This document shows, piece by piece, positions 44,584-55,600 of a stretch of DNA of 64,000 nt. The stretch spans positions 18,915,417-18,979,416 of the forward strand of contig OX419346.1 in NCBI GenBank assembly GCA_948470475.1, in the 5' to 3' direction. How positions within the stretch are numbered: position 1 is the stretch's first letter; every line of letters begins with the position of its first letter. A program made the translations under genes and the position numbers. The notes under the pieces are model-generated. The model was given only the letters and a program-made list of their open reading frames with translations, was not told the DNA's origin and ran no database searches. Source of the DNA: Galaxea fascicularis. Its lineage: Eukaryota > Cnidaria > Anthozoa > Scleractinia > Euphylliidae.

Positions 44584-44989
44584 TACGATCTAGACATACA
44601 GGGGAAAATGTAAAGAAATGTTTCTTTTTAGTTTTCTTGTTTGTTTGTTTGTTTGTTTAGCCTTGCTTGTTTCTGCGGTGGTTTTTTTCGTGTTTGCTCG
44701 TTTCTTTGTTTGATGGTCCACAATGTACAGAGCACAATGATCGAAATGATCTTTTTCAGATCCGTCATTCATTCAACCAGAATTTTTATGTGATTTTTCG
44801 TCGATCTTCAGTCATTTCAATCACTATTCGTGGGCTTATTAATTAAGAACCTGCAAAATGATCAGCTTCCAGTCGAATTAAACGTACTTGCAGTTCCGAC
44901 CACTGTCAAACTATCAACGAAAACCAAATATTATGTAAAGGCCTGTCAAGGCTTATAATCCCTCATATATTTTCGCTCGCACGCGATTG
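44584..44989. other. 5' flank of sulfotransferase B
   Basis: A (GTTT)n tract at 44637-44660. The presumed promoter and 5' UTR of sulfotransferase B lie here; no core promoter motif is clear. Confidence 0.4.
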
Positions 44990-44994
44990 CATCA

Positions 44995-45190
44995 CGTGAC
45001 TGAATATGCTCCAAGAATTGGATTTTATCAACAGAGCTGATAATGTAAATTAACCACCGTACAGGGATTCTAAAAGCTGACGTTTCGAGCTTTAGCCCTT
45101 CGTCAGAACAAATCCGTTGATAAAACCAAATTTTAGTTCACAACTCCTCCACCGACGCAGCACCACAGTTTATTTAGAAACTATTCCCTT
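44995..45190 (-). mobile_element. Penelope-type terminal repeat fragment
   Basis: Read on the - strand: GGGAATAGTTTCTAAATAAA, CTGTGGTGCTGCGTCGG, GGAGTTGTGAACTAAAATTT, GGTTTTATCAACGG, a hammerhead-like motif, then TAAATTT/AATTTACATTATCAGC and GTTGATAAAATCC. It shares blocks with 25210-25362 and 61466-61561. No reverse transcriptase adjoins it, so it is a solo terminal repeat. Confidence 0.6.
45065..45115 (-). ncRNA. Hammerhead-ribozyme-like motif
   Basis: On the - strand the core runs CTGACGA, A, GGGC-TAAA-GCTC (stem II), GAAA, CGTC. The predicted cleavage follows GUC. Stem I has an inner GTT/AGC and an outer perfect GGATT/AATCC helix. Stem III is the palindrome ACGT with no loop, so it would work only as a dimer or in tandem copies, as proposed for hammerheads of Penelope-like elements. 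One extra A follows the CUGANGA box. Confidence 0.6.
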
Positions 45191-45293
45191 TTATGAATAT
45201 GTTCCAGCCGAATCCGCGGAATATCCCGGTCAGATATAATATTCCCCAGACGCGCATTGCGAAAAATGTTTGAAGGATAATAAACACATAGCC

Positions 45294-45423
45294 CCATTTG
45301 GCTTTAAAAATATGCTCGGGTATTTGTCCTTGGACATTATCAGTTCCTCGGAGATCACAGGTCGCCTCTCGGAACAGATAATGTCCGCGGACAAATGTCC
45401 GAGCATATTTTAGTGCCAAATGG
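45294..45423. mobile_element. Short TIR MITE 'CCATTTGGCTTTAAA', intact copy
   Basis: CCATTTGGCTTTAAAAATAT with GCTCGGGTATTTGTCC at the left and the reverse complement at the right (GGACAAATGTCCGAGC, ATATTTTAGTGCCAAATGG). 130 bp. A second copy at 54576-55594 is split by another transposon. Confidence 0.8.
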
Positions 45424-45809
45424 AGACTATTGTTGATATAAATTTTCCTCAGTTTTTCTTTACTTCAACGCCGTTTACATTTATTTAATTCCTGGATTGT
45501 TTCGCCCACATTTTAGAAGCTGAACAACTTGGAAAAATATCGCCGAAGAGGCAAATTTACAACGAGAAGCCATTTGTTAAGCGTTGGCCTGGTTACCGTT
45601 GCATGCGCATAAATATTCCTGTCTTCCTAATGGTAATTGTTTTAATATTGAATCCTAAAGTCAATTTTAACACTTCAGAAAAAAGATAAATATTTCGTAT
45701 GTTTTATATTTATGACAAAGTTGTGGAAACGAGGAAATTTTTGTGTTCTCAAAATTCCATCATTTTGATCGCTCCGAAGCTAGGGAGTAAATACCTTTTA
45801 CTAACCGAG

Positions 45810-45935
45810 TTCGAGGTCCGTATTGTAAGTTACGGACCGAGTTTTTTCCCGTTCATTTATGGCCCAAGCGCGAAGCGCGCGGGCCATAAATCAACGGGAA
45901 AAAACAAAGATCCGTAACTTACAGTACGGAACGAG
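45810..45935. mobile_element. Foldback element with GC-rich loop
   Basis: Arms GGTCCGTATTGTAAGTTACG and its complement CCGTAACTTACAGTACGGA, then TTTTTTCCCGTT/AACGGGAAAAAA, ATTTATGGCCC/GGGCCATAAAT, around an AAGCGCGAAGCGCGC loop. Arms of about 50 bp, near-perfect. Confidence 0.82.
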
Positions 45936-47440
45936 AAAACGAGGTTTAAGATGTTTATTATATCTCAGAGGTTAATCGGGCGCGCGAGAATACGGGCGCG
46001 CGAGATACGGCCCGCAAAATTGCCGGACCAATCGCAACGCGCGTACTAAATGAGAGACATGATGAAATAGCGTACAATGAAACCAATCCAAATTGTGGTG
46101 TCTTAGAGCAGGTCAAATTAAATTGAATTTCTTTCAAGCCCCATTTCGCATACAACCGAAATGCCTCTAAAGCCCTATCATTTTAAGTTATTTTCATATC
46201 AAGCAGAAACAAACCGGTCTGTATACGTCGGCTATACAAGTTGCATTCCCACGTTTCATCCAAAGGGGCTATTTACAGTTTTCCGAAGTTAATCAAATAA
46301 TGTTATACAAAACTGAACCATTTACTTCCTATTTCATTTCCAATATCCTTTTCAGCTTTTTAAAGTCATATTTAAAAGTCCAGACTTGGTTCTTTTAAGT
46401 TGTAAAAGATTCCACAGAAGAACAAAATGTTTGCCCGAAATTTTCAGAGCTGCTGTTGGCGCTCCAAATGGTGTCATTTCGCTGCTTTAGCATTTTTACC
46501 ACTCACGACAAAAATTGGATTAAGCTGTTGATGTCATAAGTTTCGAGCGTCTAAATGAGTGAACTATAGTTTTTCACAGTATGTAGTTTGAATTTGTAAG
46601 AAATATGCGGATGTTAACCCAGACGAATATGACACACTTTCAGCTGGTAATGACCGCTATTGTTTCTACGAAAAAGTTTTAGTTCATGTAGACGACATTT
46701 CATGAGAAGCCGGAAACTCTGAAACTTTATTGCAATTCATACAATTTTTGTAGGCGAAAAAGAAGTCGATCGAATATGGCACCCGAAAGAATCGATGAGC
46801 TTCGAGCCAATGACACACACTGAGCATTTCCAACCTGCTCTAACGCTCAGGTTGTAAGATAGAACTGAGACACAGTGAAGATTCTGCAAGACGGTGGTTT
46901 TAAATCCCGCCCGTTTAAATTTAGACACAGTTTACCTTACCTGAGGACGTGTTTATCTTAATAGTTAGAACAGCTAAGAGGGCATGAGGAAATGATAAGA
47001 CCTTTTAACTTCAAATAACTTAACAAACATCGCTTTAAAGATATTAATTTTTTACATTACTTTTAAACAGAATTATTTACCTTCCAGTGACAGGACAAAG
47101 AACAGCTTCGAGTAGAATTGGATAGATAAAATATGGAAGGATTTCCGACGAAGAGACAATGTTTTAAAATATTTGATGCCTTGTGCGCCGAGCTGGCTTG
47201 GGAGTCAGTTTAAACGTAGGAGGGTTACGTATTTACATATCGCACAGTTGAACTTTAAATAGAATTTGCTGTCGCATAGAAATATTGTTTCACGCCAAGC
47301 ATGTCATTGCCTTGACATAATAATAAAGTATCTCCAAAAACCCTTATTTTTCGTCAAGTTACAAACGCATAAGTTACAGAGATTTTCACTTGCCCCAGAA
47401 TATCTTCAATTTCTTTTCCCTCAACGCCGTGTCACTGATT
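45936..47440. other. Intergenic, no gene recognised
   Basis: A CGCGCGAGAATACGGGCGCGCGAGATACGG short direct repeat near 45977-46012; otherwise A+T-rich with short, unsupported open frames. Confidence 0.4.
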
Positions 47441-47740
47441 CTCAGTTCAGAAATCTTGAGGGGCAACTTTCGCTGCCCAAGCCAAATACTGATAATACCT
47501 GAAACGAAGCTTTGTTAAAGCGGGGCTTGTAAACTTATGGAATAACTTGGCCCAAGATTTAAAAAACGCCGGTTCTGTTGGGCAGTTTAAACGGGGTATT
47601 AAGAAAGTATCTGACATATCGGATTCCCACACGGCAATCATCTAAAACAGTTGTACATGTAATGTGTCTTAGTTTTAAACTCATTTGGCTTAACTGATGA
47701 GTTTGCGCGTATAAATAAAGTTTTACATTACATACATTAC
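47441..47740 (+). pseudogene. LINE reverse transcriptase C-terminal remnant with 3' tail
   Basis: On the + strand LEGQLSLPKPNTDNT is followed, after a +1 shift, by KRSFVKAGLVNLWNNLAQDL then VGQFKRGIKK and a stop at about 47643. This matches the end of LINE (CR1/L2/Rex-type) polymerases: PKPxT...KRSF...LWNxL...FK. It is followed by AATAAAGTTTTACATTACAT, a simple 3' tail. About 300 bp, 5'-truncated and frameshifted. Confidence 0.68.
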
Positions 47741-47744
47741 AACC

Positions 47745-47880
47745 CGCGATAATTCGAACCTCCCGCTAACTCGAAAAGATCTATTTTTTCAAGTCATTTT
47801 CTCTACAATTTTACCCTCGTTAACTCGAACTCTCGCTTACTCGAACCTTTTCTCGTTTTCCTTGAAGGTTCGCCGGAGCT
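47745..47880. mobile_element. Possible pogo/Tigger-type end (half element)
   Basis: CGATAATTCGAACCTCCCGC followed by TAACTCGAA, then TCGTTAACTCGAACTCTCGC and TTACTCGAACC. Repeated TAACTCGAA units resemble one end of a Tigger-type element. No opposite end was located, so the call is tentative. Confidence 0.35.
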
Positions 47881-49193
47881 ATCGGAAGTCGTATGTTTCT
47901 ATCAGCAGAGTCTTTTTTAAAGTAAAGACTTAACTCAAATATATCTCTGTCTATTTAATGATGAACAAACAGAATCTTAACTCGTGAAAACAAATTGCGA
48001 AAGTTACGGCAAGCAATCGTTCGATTTATGATTTCAAAAGCACAAAAGCCAATTCAAGTGCATTTACCCGAATTTCATTGCCCCTGACTTTCTTTGTGGC
48101 GAGTTCCGTAAACGTTTCCCAGAGGCGAAATTAAACTCACCTTTCTATCGCAGGACAATTTTTGAAGCGTGAAAATTTATAATATATGTGCCTCTCTTAC
48201 AAAAAGCTAAATAAAGGTGGTTAGGTTTACATTTTACACTTAGTACTTATTTGGAAAGACGACGACATGCACAAAAAAACCGTGGACTTTGTTTCATGGA
48301 AAATCAAACTAACTTTAGTTTTTCCGCGGCCTGATCGCTGTTGCTTGCCTGACCGCAGTTAATTAAGGATGTTTTTTACTCAGCAAAGTACGTCCAGATG
48401 TTATTTCTGTCTTGCAATCAGGCTATAGTTAATGACAATCTTTGATTGTAATTTTCAAGATTTTGCCATGATTTGATTCAATTCCAACCCAAGGTTTTGC
48501 GAAATCGGCGATGTCGCTCGCTCACGAGTCGCCTCCTAATTTGGGTTCTGGGTTATGTGTGGTGGAGGCTATGGCCAGTGCTTTCCATGATAAATTAAAG
48601 TAAAATTCGTCTTTACAGCATAACAGTTTGGATACTATAACACCAAACCAATGACGTTTCTAGTGGATATGAGTCTCAGCTCGGCATGGTGACGGAAAGT
48701 ACGAAATTGGGAATCAAACCTTATTCTTGAATCACGTGGTGGTGTATAAATATGATCTAAGGAAGCTAACAAACTCTTAAGTGTGATCGTCTAATTACTG
48801 AAAGGAAGCTACATATAGCCACTGAGTAGAGCTTCCCTGTGGTGATGTTTATCAGATGCTGATACCTTACAGCTAGTTGTAAACGATACTCCACAAAGTT
48901 GTTCCACTTTCCAATCTCATGAATAAATCCTGACATTCTTTCTGATCATACGATCATGTGAACCAGTGGCGGATCCAGACCACTTTTTCGAAACTGAGTT
49001 ATAAGCTCGAAAACGTGCAAAACATTTACACTGTTGGCATATGTCGGTCCATATTCCTTATTGTCTGGACGTCTGGGGTCATTATTCATTTTGAATTTTC
49101 TCCCGAACGTCATACAAAAGCCCCGGATGTGTCGCGGCATTGTGGGCGATGCGCTGACAGAACAGCATTTAATTAATTTTTTTCTTTCCAAGT
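47881..49193. other. Intergenic, nothing recognised
   Basis: No supported exon, RNA gene or strong inverted repeat. Short frames at 48946-49191 are not convincing. Confidence 0.4.
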
Positions 49194-49199
49194 TTTATT
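49194..49199 (-). terminator. Candidate polyadenylation signal of the innexin gene
   Basis: AATAAA on the - strand, about 17 bases beyond the stop codon at 49216-49218. Very short 3' UTR if used. Confidence 0.4.
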
Positions 49200-49215
49200 A
49201 AGGAAGGAAGATAAT

Positions 49216-51395
49216 TTACTTCTGTTCTCCGTCTGTGATAGTTTGTCGTCTGAATATTTGCGGAGCTGTCGTATACGAGAGCGAAGAACTTGAGGTTGAG
49301 GTATTCAAATCTTCTTCTGAGCTTCCCAGCGAAATTAAGGGGGTATATGAAAATTTTCGTTGACTATGAGAGTTATAAATCATTCGAAAGGACATAACAC
49401 AGAGGTTCTCATGACAAAAATATGAGATCAAATGGGCATCGTTTGTCATGCGCGAAGAATTTCTCTCCTCCAATCTTAAATACCTCGAGAAAAAAGATTT
49501 CTTTCTTGGCATGCAAAAGACAACGTTAATTAACTGGAGAACAACTATGATAATAGAAACATCGATAAGAGTGATGTTTATAATCCATGCCATTTTGAAC
49601 AAGTCGATATCCGGGAAGGCACACGTGACCAATGACTGTTTGTGCACGTGACAGACAATTAACTCTTGCAAACTGAAGTAGCCCAGGGTGGGATATGCCA
49701 TGTAGAAGGTAATTATAAAGATGAATATTCCAAGATTCAACATTAATTTCGTGGTGTAAAAACTTGTAAGGAACTTTCGACTCCCCCAGAAGTCAATCTG
49801 GTGGCTTAAATCCTGCGGCAAAATCTCATAACTTTGTTCCGTTTTGTGATCCCTGCGCGAAAATTCGATCGTTTGTGGCACTTTTTCTGACAACTCCGCG
49901 ATGAATCTTACTGAAGCACGAAGTAGTTCTGATGCCCAAGTTTTCCATAGAAGCATTGGAATACAACAAAGAGCAGCTTGGATAATAAAAGCGAACGGGA
50001 GAAATTTTTGATAAAGGGCTTGGCCCTCGCCTGACTTTATTCCCATTATTGTAACTCCAGGAATAACATTAGGCTCACTTTCTGTTGCAAGGATGAGATT
50101 TTCCCGGAAGTCTGTCATGGACATAGAACAGAATGCCTTGTCGTAGTCCGATTCTGATTGGCTGTAGGATATGTTCACTCTAACACCTCTGTTGATTGGT
50201 TGGCAGACGATGAAGGACCCTATCGAGTGATCAAAACACAAGGCATATGAAATTGTAAGACCGTTAAACCTGACTATGCTATTTTGCACAATAACAAACT
50301 ATCATACTCAACTACGTAAATCATTCTTTTACATTTTGGTATCAAGATGGTTCAGTATCTTACTCGGATGACCTATGTCAAAATGGTGAAAAAAAAAAAA
50401 ACTCGAGAGAACGACGTAGTAGCAACATTGATATAAGCATTCGGAAGACCAAACGAAACCAACTGATCTTATGTTCTGGCTAACGGTCCATGTATCAGGG
50501 CTGTTAGGGACAATAAGTTCCGGCCCTTGATGCAATCCAATTTTCTTTGATGTTTAAATCCAATTTACATTCACCAAACTTCAAAACCAATTCTGCACGG
50601 TTAACACGAAAAGATCTCGGCGGCTGGCATAGATATTCTTTATGAGCTGGGAAATAAGGTTTTCTTGAAGTCCATTTTTCAGTTTTCGCGCTGAACGTGA
50701 CCAGCGTGCATCTCGTTCAGTCAGTTTCGCTGGGCTGCCTGTGGTAATTCGTAAAATAAGGTGCATGGTGCTTTAGATGCTGCTGTTTACGGGAGCATAA
50801 AGCGAGACAACCATTACACGACAAAAATTCAATTTCCTTTATAAAGTTTCCAAGTTATCATCAGTTGTTATAAGTCTCGTTAACGAATCAGTCGCGCTTT
50901 CTGGCGCGAATTAGTGCAAGTTTGTTTCTGTTCTAAATTAAGACACACGAGCTGCACGTGCTATTTAACACAGGTTTGAGGAACATAAGCCAGGAGAAAT
51001 AGTAAATAATTGTTTGTTACGAAAACTGACAATTCAGCAGAAACATTGTTTCATAAAGATAACTTCACAAATGTTGTTTTAGAAACAAATGTTTCGCCCC
51101 TTTTTGCATTTGCTTAGTCGTGCAATGAAGGTCTCGCAACCGAATTGGTCCAGTTAAGTTATTTCCGAAGTTGCTTCTTTGAATTATTACTTACCGAACA
51201 AGAATTCTTTTACGATAAGAAATAGTCCTATTCCAGCCACTGCATAAACAGAAAATTGTCTCACAAGAGAATCCAGGAATGTTTCTGTCTTAATTTGTGG
51301 GGTCCTGTCGCGATTTTCCTTCATCAAATCCATCGAAGACTTGTTACGCCCATCTAACCCAAAGAAATGCTTTAGGAGAGCACTCAAGAGTATCC
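49216..51395 (-). CDS. Innexin-family gap-junction/hemichannel protein (5'-partial)
   Basis: Exons on the - strand: 51195-51395 (acceptor CAG at 51396-51398) and 49216-50273; the intron phase is 1 at both sides. An upstream exon with the true start was not found; an in-frame Met lies in exon 1 (KSSMDLM). Exon 1: DSLVRQFSVYAVAGIGLFLI (TM1). Exon 2: first extracellular loop from IVCQP to a second Cys (AFC), then YQKFLPFAFIIQAALCCIP followed by MLLWK, the innexin TM2 pattern (Y.W.PF.L..Q...F..P...W). A cytoplasmic loop follows, then TM3, then a second loop with C-x8-C in VCHVHKQSLVTCAFP, close to innexin VQCVLP, then TM4 and a Ser-rich C-tail. About 420 residues in the two exons. Innexins form membrane channels between or out of cells. 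Pannexin/LRRC8-like relatives are the main alternative. Confidence 0.72.
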
Positions 51396-52636
51396 CTGCA
51401 ATTTCGCGTAGAAAGACATCTACATAAGTTCAGAGTAATAAAATCATATCTTGGTATTTACAAGAGTTCTTTGATCACCAAACTGCGCCGAGTTTGATAC
51501 AGACAAACCGGAGCGTCCGAGTCGCTCTTCCGATTCACTGACCGCAACAAAATCACCACGAGAGTTCTCTGTAAATATTTGATTTGAATTTGCTTTGTTT
51601 GTATCCTCAATTAGTGTTTCTACAGAAAACTCACTTTCTGAACCTCAGCTTTAAGTTTGAGCGATCAACACCCCCAACAAGCGCAAAATCTCAGCAGAAT
51701 TACGAAGGGGTATTTTTCGAACGCTCCACGACTTGGTAATTATGTAGCTGGGAAAGAATGTCACATTCTTTTCAAGCCAGTGGTTTCATTTAGCGATTTA
51801 TTTGGTTGAATTAACGCCGTTAATTTTAACACGGAAGGAATTTATCTTCACCCCCTGACCGCCTAAAAACACACGAAGTCAAGGAATCGATGAATTGTAG
51901 TGACTTGCTTACAGTGAGGTAACTTCTTTTTTAAAACTCTATAAGTGAGATGCGGAGAATTTCCAAGTAACAAACAAAATGAAAAAAAAAACATAAGAAA
52001 GGAAGAAATAAGAAAGGCGATAAATCCTTCTACAAAGAAACTAATCTTGAGCGGCACTTATTATCACTTACGGTTAACTTTGGCGAGATCTTGAAAATTT
52101 TAGCAATTCGAACGGGTTTTGTTTTGAATTTGAAAAGCGTTAGAACTTTAAATAATTAAGTAATGGAAATCACATCTCGTTCATGCATGAAGAAAGCTCG
52201 CATGAATGGTTTTACTATTTGTTACAAAAACTCTGGGTGGAAATAAAGCGGAAGCAAAAAAAGAGGGGTCTTGGATTTGTGTATAATTATTTGTTTTACA
52301 ATTCTTTCAACTAATTCGTGAAACTGTCGTGCTGGAAATTATTTATTCTTATCCAGATTTCTTTCGTTTTTTCCCCTAATTTATTTTTCCCAAATTTATT
52401 CATTTTCGTCGCATGATATCGAGGCTCCCCAGTTGACAAGCTCGTTACGTAGCAACTTAATCCAGAAACAAAATGGCGGACAAAACCCGTGAAACGTGAA
52501 GTGTGAGGTTTCTCATGTATTTTGTCTAGCTACTGCACATCTGATTTTTTTGCTAAGAAAGCCAGCTAGTAACTAATGGCTTAAAAGTCGAAGGAGAACT
52601 GTTTGATTAGAGCGAAGAGCTATATTTAGCGTCAAT
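51396..52636. promoter_or_regulatory. Intergenic between divergent innexin and dynein genes
   Basis: About 1.2 kb separates the first innexin exon recognised (-) from the dynein start codon (+). It must contain the dynein promoter and probably the missing innexin exon and promoter. No TATA box is evident near the dynein start. AACAAAATGGCGGA at about 52468-52481 resembles a YY1-type AAATGGCGG element, common in TATA-less promoters. Confidence 0.45.
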
Positions 52637-55600
52637 ATGGCGCAAAACGGCACGAGCGCTTTGACGAACGGCAACAGAAAGGCCGCGAACAACGGCAGAT
52701 CCGATGGGTTTTCTTTGCCAGGGATTGACGAGAATGAGCTTCGTGCACGGATTTATGCAAAGCCGCAGTTGAAGCCAAATCCAAGAGCTCTTAAATTCAG
52801 TGGTCCAACTCCCGTGCAGCTTAAAAAGGTAAGCTAAATAGATGCATAGCTTTGAAAATAACAATTAGCTGACATTTTTTTACCCACTGATAGTAGCTTA
52901 TTCCTCGGAAACGTTTGCTTCATCGCAAGGTTAAGCATGTAACGTGGAAGGTTTCTGAGAACTTTGCGATTGCATACGGAAGTTTGAAAAAATGAAATCA
53001 AGGAAAAATCTAGTTTTATTTGAATGGATGAAACCAAGAGTTTCGAAAAGAATTAAAAGTCCGTGCTGTTTTGACTTGCGCGTTGTTACAATAATCCTAT
53101 GTAGCGATCGCAGAGCTCAGTTCACTTCAACTAGGTCCTGTTAAATCAAGGCAAGTGTGCCCTGAAGATAAGCACTTTTGAACATATAAGTGATCATATA
53201 CATGTAATTATTTGAGGCTATATTAGTACTGTATGTTTCTCAGGCTTCCGATCCCCTTCTGGGTGAATGAGAAGTAGAGTGTACATTTCAAGGAAAAATT
53301 ATTTTAGCGCCAAAATTGATTTTTCAAGTAGATTATAAACCTTGGGTTTTATTGATGTGTAATACAATGTAATTACTTGATAAAGTCATCTTCAGTCTCT
53401 GGCTGTAGCTTTTTGTACAGCCTAAAGAAATGTTTATTTACAATGTACAATTGGAAAGGAGGAGTGGAGAGTTAGTATGGACAGGGGAATGATGCAGGAA
53501 AAGAGCTGCAAACTGAGGACCCATTGTTTGTGATCATTGGGCAATGTGGTTCTTCTGTGCCAACTTCCTTTGCATTCTTTTTACAACTGTATTAATTTGG
53601 TGTTCTTATGCTCATGTTATGTTCTTGTAGAATGTACCAACAGCACCTCGACTGGAACCTCTGGTAAGTTGGGATTGCATATGAAAAATTTAGTTACATG
53701 TACTTTTAAGCTTTTTTAGACCCTTGCCCACCCCCACCCCCTGTCTACTACCTCCTTCTCTCCTTCCCTCTGAATAATCAAGGCTATTAAACCCTTCCCC
53801 CTCTATTATGAGAGTCAGATTCAGCTTCCTTGTCAGTAATGACTTCTACTTACGCTGTACAGGCTGTACATCCTTCCCACGTGGCACCACACAATTTAAT
53901 TGTTTATGGCTAATGTCATTTTGCCTCCATGTTTTAGCCAAACCTTGCCAGATATCAAGAAAAACAGAGAAGTCTGCCTTACATGTCCTCAGTGGGGAAG
54001 ACAAAATCCCCAACACCTCCCCCCACCTCAGAACCAGACAAGAAAAAGACCTGCAGAAGAGATGTTGTGGAGCCCTTGGAGCGAACAACTTCACCATTAC
54101 CGAACTTGCCTGATGATCTGAAGAGCAAACAAGAGAAAATTGATTCTATGGCTCATGTGCAGCAACATACTTCACCAAAGCAGAGGGTCACTCGTTTTCA
54201 AGAACCTGTCGTGAACGGCAGTGCTGCACTAAGGACGGCAGATGTGATACCTGAAGGTTTGAGAGACCCTCTTCAGATCATCAAGGTATTAAGGGAGAAC
54301 TCCAGACTGGGGTTTCTTTATATGACACCTGCTGTGGATAGGTCATCCATCTTGTACAACCCTTACAACCTCAAGTAAGTAGAAATTTGTAATCATTCTA
54401 TATTGTCATGAATGTGCATAATCTGGATAAAAAAAAAACATTTTTGCAAGTTTTTACAACAGCAGTCGAACCTCTGATTGCTTCTTGTAGTTCAGCCACT
54501 TTAGCACTATGTACATGAGCTTTATGGGAATTGGGCCATTTTAAATCAACCAAGCTCACACTGTATGGCAACTGTCCATTCGGCTTTAAAAATACATTTG
54601 TATGCTTGGATATTTGTCTTTGGACGTTATCAGTTCCTTGAAGCGCACAGTTTTCCTTAAGCTTCACTCTCAGAAAACTGTTTGCTTCTTGGAACAGATA
54701 AATTCAGGGCTCGAAATTAACGGTAACCCGTTAACCAACAGTTAGTACATGTACGTTTCAACGTTTGGTTACTAAAAATGTGTCCAACTAACCCGATATG
54801 GTCAGCAAAAATTCTCTTACATATTTAAATCATGTTTTCAAAAATAACCATTTTACAAATAAATGTTAATTTTTAGGAACAGTTATCTTGCATGAGATTG
54901 TTTTCTGTGTCAAACAATTTGTCCTCGCCAACTTTGCAATCAAATCGAACTTTGCAGCCATTTTGAGCGCTAAGGCCCTGGAGACTAGTTTGCATCGAAT
55001 GAAGGGATCTGAACACAACTTTATCGGATCCATATCCGCCATCTTGCAAATTGCTGTTCGTCGGAGGTTCTGCAGGGGGTTCGGCATTTGCGTGGCTTCA
55101 GTTCGACGAGACTAAAGAGGAAATGTTCTGTACTGCCTGCCGGGAATTTTCTTGCCTAGCAGATAAAAACAGTTCATTTTTTACCGGAAGCCAAGCTTTC
55201 CACATTGGAAACATGAAAGCACATGCAAGCAATCGTAAACACGAAGCATGCGTTTTAGCAAAACAGCAGAGGGAGCAACAGGAAAGAGGTTCAATGAACA
55301 TTGTTCAATCTTTGCGACAAATGTCGAACGACACTGAAGAAAAAATGAAGAAGCTATTTAACATCTCTTATTTTATTGCGAAATATGAGCGACCATTGTT
55401 CTAGTCGTTATTTTTTAACAAAATGTTCAATGTTTTAAATATCATAAGTTGTGAGCTTGGATACCAAACTATATAATTTGGTTAGTAAAAAATATGTCTA
55501 CTAACCCGAAGGGTTAGTGGTCGAAAAATTAAATTCGAGCACTGAAATTGTCCGCGGACATTTGGCCAACCATACAGTAATTTCATGCCAAATGAAGAAT

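Larger units (their letters stand above)
54576..55594. mobile_element. MITE 'CCATTTGGCTTTAAA', second copy, split by a transposon
   Basis: The left piece 54576-54704 (CCATTCGGCTTTAAAAATAC ... TTGTCTTTGGACGTTATCAG ... CTTGGAACAGATAAATT) and the right piece 55545-55594 (AAATTGTCCGCGGACATTTG ... CATGCCAAATG) align end to end with the intact copy at 45294-45423. The interruption is the hAT-like element at 54705-55544. Confidence 0.75.

Noticed and set aside
45174..45419. 81-codon open frame (-)
   Set aside because: It lies across a Penelope terminal fragment and a MITE; explained by repeats.
50581..50766. Possible middle exon of the innexin gene
   Set aside because: The two flanking exons already join in phase and restore an uninterrupted TM1-to-loop sequence; this frame has no innexin similarity.
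53846..54121. Alternative frames over the third dynein exon
   Set aside because: They are other-frame readings of the exon at 53938-54374, which is fixed by the DNAH6-like blocks and phase.
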